From: CAZGRP01 sp964527995
Lineage (GTDB): Bacteria > Zhuqueibacterota > Zhuqueibacteria > Oceanimicrobiales > CAZGRP01
Length of the DNA stretch: 33,514 bases
Reading direction: 5' to 3'
Assembly (NCBI GenBank): GCA_964527995.1
Contig: CAZGRP010000046.1
Span: forward strand, 1 to 33,514
The position numbers and the translations under genes are program-made. Shown here one piece after another: positions 32,147 through 33,514 of the stretch. The stretch's first letter is position 1. The number at the start of each line of letters is the position of its first letter. The notes below the pieces were generated by a model, which saw nothing but the letters and a program-made list of their open reading frames with translations, searched no databases and was not told where the DNA came from.

Positions 32147-33514
32147 TCACTTCAGGTAGAGATCGCCTTCGAACCTGAAGCCTGGTGCGAGCTTTCGCTT
32201 CAGCTCCTCCGCATCCAAGGCATACAGGGGACTGATCTCGATAGCAGCGGTGACATTGCCGTCAGCATCGCGGGCCACCTGCACGCCGGCACCTTCCAGC
32301 CAACGGCCGAAAAGATTCGACAGATCGCGGCGCGCACTTTGGGGCGAATCGACACCTTCGGCGTTCTTGACAGGACTGAATTCCTCCGACCGCTCCACTT
32401 CGAGCACAGCGACCTTGTCGGCATCACCGAGCGCGTCGAAGACAAAGGTTTCGAACTTGTAGCCGTTCGGCGCCTGCGGAAATACCAGCTGGCCGGCCTC
32501 GTCCAGGTAAGGGATGCGTTTGTGGGCTACATGCCACGGCAGCCTCAACCCGCCGGCCGTCTCCTTCTCAACAAAAGAGACCGAAAGGATGTGGATGGCA
32601 AGATTGCCGGCATCGTACTTCAAGGTCCCGTCAGGGTTCCGGGCGGCTTTTTCACCGTCCGGAAGATCGCTGTATTCGACAACTCCCAATCGCCCATCGA
32701 TACGACCGATCACGCCGACTTTCTCCCACGGATCACGCTTGCGGGCCACCTTCACCGACATTTCGGCTCCTTCCAGCAGGTGGTATCCGAGAAATACCGG
32801 ATCGCACATCTTGACCAGCACATTGTCGACCTGGAAATAGAAGATCAACTCGACACCACGCTGCTTCATGTCATGAAGGGCACCGCTTTTCACCAGAGCC
32901 TGAAGCGATCCACCATGTCCGTTCGGGCTGGTGAAGATGTGATCCTTGGCATCGAGGATCAGTCGTCCACTTTCGTCGAGAGCCGGGATCATCTCCTGCG
33001 GGAAGAAGTGGACGTCATTCTGGTCGAGTCCGAAGAAGTTGTTCTCGGAGAAGTAGAAGACCGTATCGGTGTGGTTGGACTCGCTGGTCATGATGTACCA
33101 GCGAATCGGCTGGCGATATCGCCGCCTCAGAGCCAGAAGCTTCTGAGCGTGCCATTCGAAAAGTGATTTGTCGCTCACCGGTCCGATGGGGAACGTGCCC
33201 TTGGGGCCCGAGAAGCCCAGGCGCGTTCCCTGGCCTCCCGCGACCAAAAACGCGGCCACCTTGCCCTCATGGAGGGCCTCTTCGCCGGCCTCCAACGCCC
33301 TTCTGCGCGTCTGCCGCTCGGAGTCGGTGCGTGGCACGGGGATGGGATCTACGGGCTCGATCACACCGCGAAACACGGGCCGCTGAGAGGACAAGATGAA
33401 CTCCTGCTTCAGCCGGTTCAGCAAGTCGAAATCGATGGCGCAGAGCTGGCTGAGCAGCCTTTGCCTCTGTGCCTCCGTCAGCTCATCCCAGTATCGGAAA
33501 ACGTGTCCCTGGCC
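32147..33514 (-). CDS. UDP-N-acetylhexosamine pyrophosphorylase-like protein (UAP type), 5' end outside window
   Basis: The frame stays open to the right edge, so the N-terminus is missing; 455 residues are visible. The TTG at 33424 is internal, because upstream codons continue a family-like GQGHVFRYWDELTEAQRQ sequence. The nucleotide-binding loop is AGGQGTRLGFSGPKG, followed by TSPNGHGG and QVDNVLVKMCDP, as in eukaryotic-type UAP/UGP enzymes. It should form UDP-GlcNAc or UDP-GalNAc from UTP and the sugar-1-phosphate; UDP-glucose is also possible. It differs from the usual bacterial GlmU, having no left-handed beta-helix acetyltransferase domain. It is the only protein gene on the - strand, 54 nt upstream of the tRNA gene. 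Confidence 0.9.
   Translation of the reverse strand, partial: GQGHVFRYWDELTEAQRQRLLSQLCAIDFDLLNRLKQEFILSSQRPVFRGVIEPVDPIPVPRTDSERQTRRRALEAGEEALHEGKVAAFLVAGGQGTRLGFSGPKGTFPIGPVSDKSLFEWHAQKLLALRRRYRQPIRWYIMTSESNHTDTVFYFSENNFFGLDQNDVHFFPQEMIPALDESGRLILDAKDHIFTSPNGHGGSLQALVKSGALHDMKQRGVELIFYFQVDNVLVKMCDPVFLGYHLLEGAEMSVKVARKRDPWEKVGVIGRIDGRLGVVEYSDLPDGEKAARNPDGTLKYDAGNLAIHILSVSFVEKETAGGLRLPWHVAHKRIPYLDEAGQLVFPQAPNGYKFETFVFDALGDADKVAVLEVERSEEFSPVKNAEGVDSPQSARRDLSNLFGRWLEGAGVQVARDADGNVTAAIEISPLYALDAEELKRKLAPGFRFEGDLYLK

Noticed and set aside
1..33514. CRISPR arrays, insertion sequences, integrases or prophage genes
   Set aside because: No regular direct repeats, transposase or integrase motifs were seen anywhere in the window.

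Overview
The window reads as one contiguous stretch of chromosome from a Gram-negative-type bacterium with fairly high G+C. Nearly every gene is on the + strand. Outer-membrane-style signal peptides, a type IV pilus locus, a GWxTD-domain protein, a Big-1-type Ig-repeat protein, PyrR-type pyr control in a diderm context and a pyruvoyl arginine decarboxylase together suggest an uncultivated lineage near the FCB group. That placement is inference from gene content, not from a tree. I see no phage, transposon, CRISPR array or other sign of recent mobile DNA.

Layout: (1) 2-4197 holds the 3' part of smc and an exported GWxTD-domain protein. (2) 4728-16185 is a type IV pilus and signalling locus. 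In order it encodes a small MerR-like HTH protein, a prepilin peptidase, a soluble PAS histidine kinase, a receiver, an HDOD protein, a PilB-type ATPase, a second receiver, a second PilB-type ATPase, an NtrC-family sigma-54 regulator, PilC and a prepilin. (3) 16577-21348 is a cell-surface block: a 914-residue Ig-repeat protein, a predicted outer-membrane protein overlapping it by 4 nt, and a membrane-anchored M23 peptidase. (4) 21510-26032 is a pyrimidine operon headed by a promoter and a readable PyrR attenuator (pyrR-pyrB-pyrC). It runs without an obvious terminator into arginine decarboxylase and agmatinase, which make putrescine. (5) 26029-29851 is the rplM-rpsI-rpsB-tsf-pyrH-frr translation cluster with its own promoter and a closing intrinsic terminator. 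(6) ftsH has its own promoter. It is followed on the - strand by tRNA-Val(TAC) and a UDP-HexNAc pyrophosphorylase-like gene that runs off the right edge.

How the genes may work together: the pilus locus carries its own processing peptidase, two motor ATPases, platform protein and pilin, intermixed with a kinase, two near-identical receivers, an HDOD protein and a sigma-54 activator, so assembly is probably tightly signal-controlled. The two ATPases differ in their N-terminal MshEN (c-di-GMP-binding type) motifs. In the pyr block, the leader RNA can be drawn in the three alternative folds expected for UMP/PyrR attenuation. If transcription reads through, polyamine synthesis from arginine would fall under pyrimidine control.

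Most promising for novelty: the duplicated receiver-PilB arrangement with divergent c-di-GMP motifs, the pyr-polyamine operon, and the Ig-repeat/barrel pair. All functional links are inferences from order and motifs.
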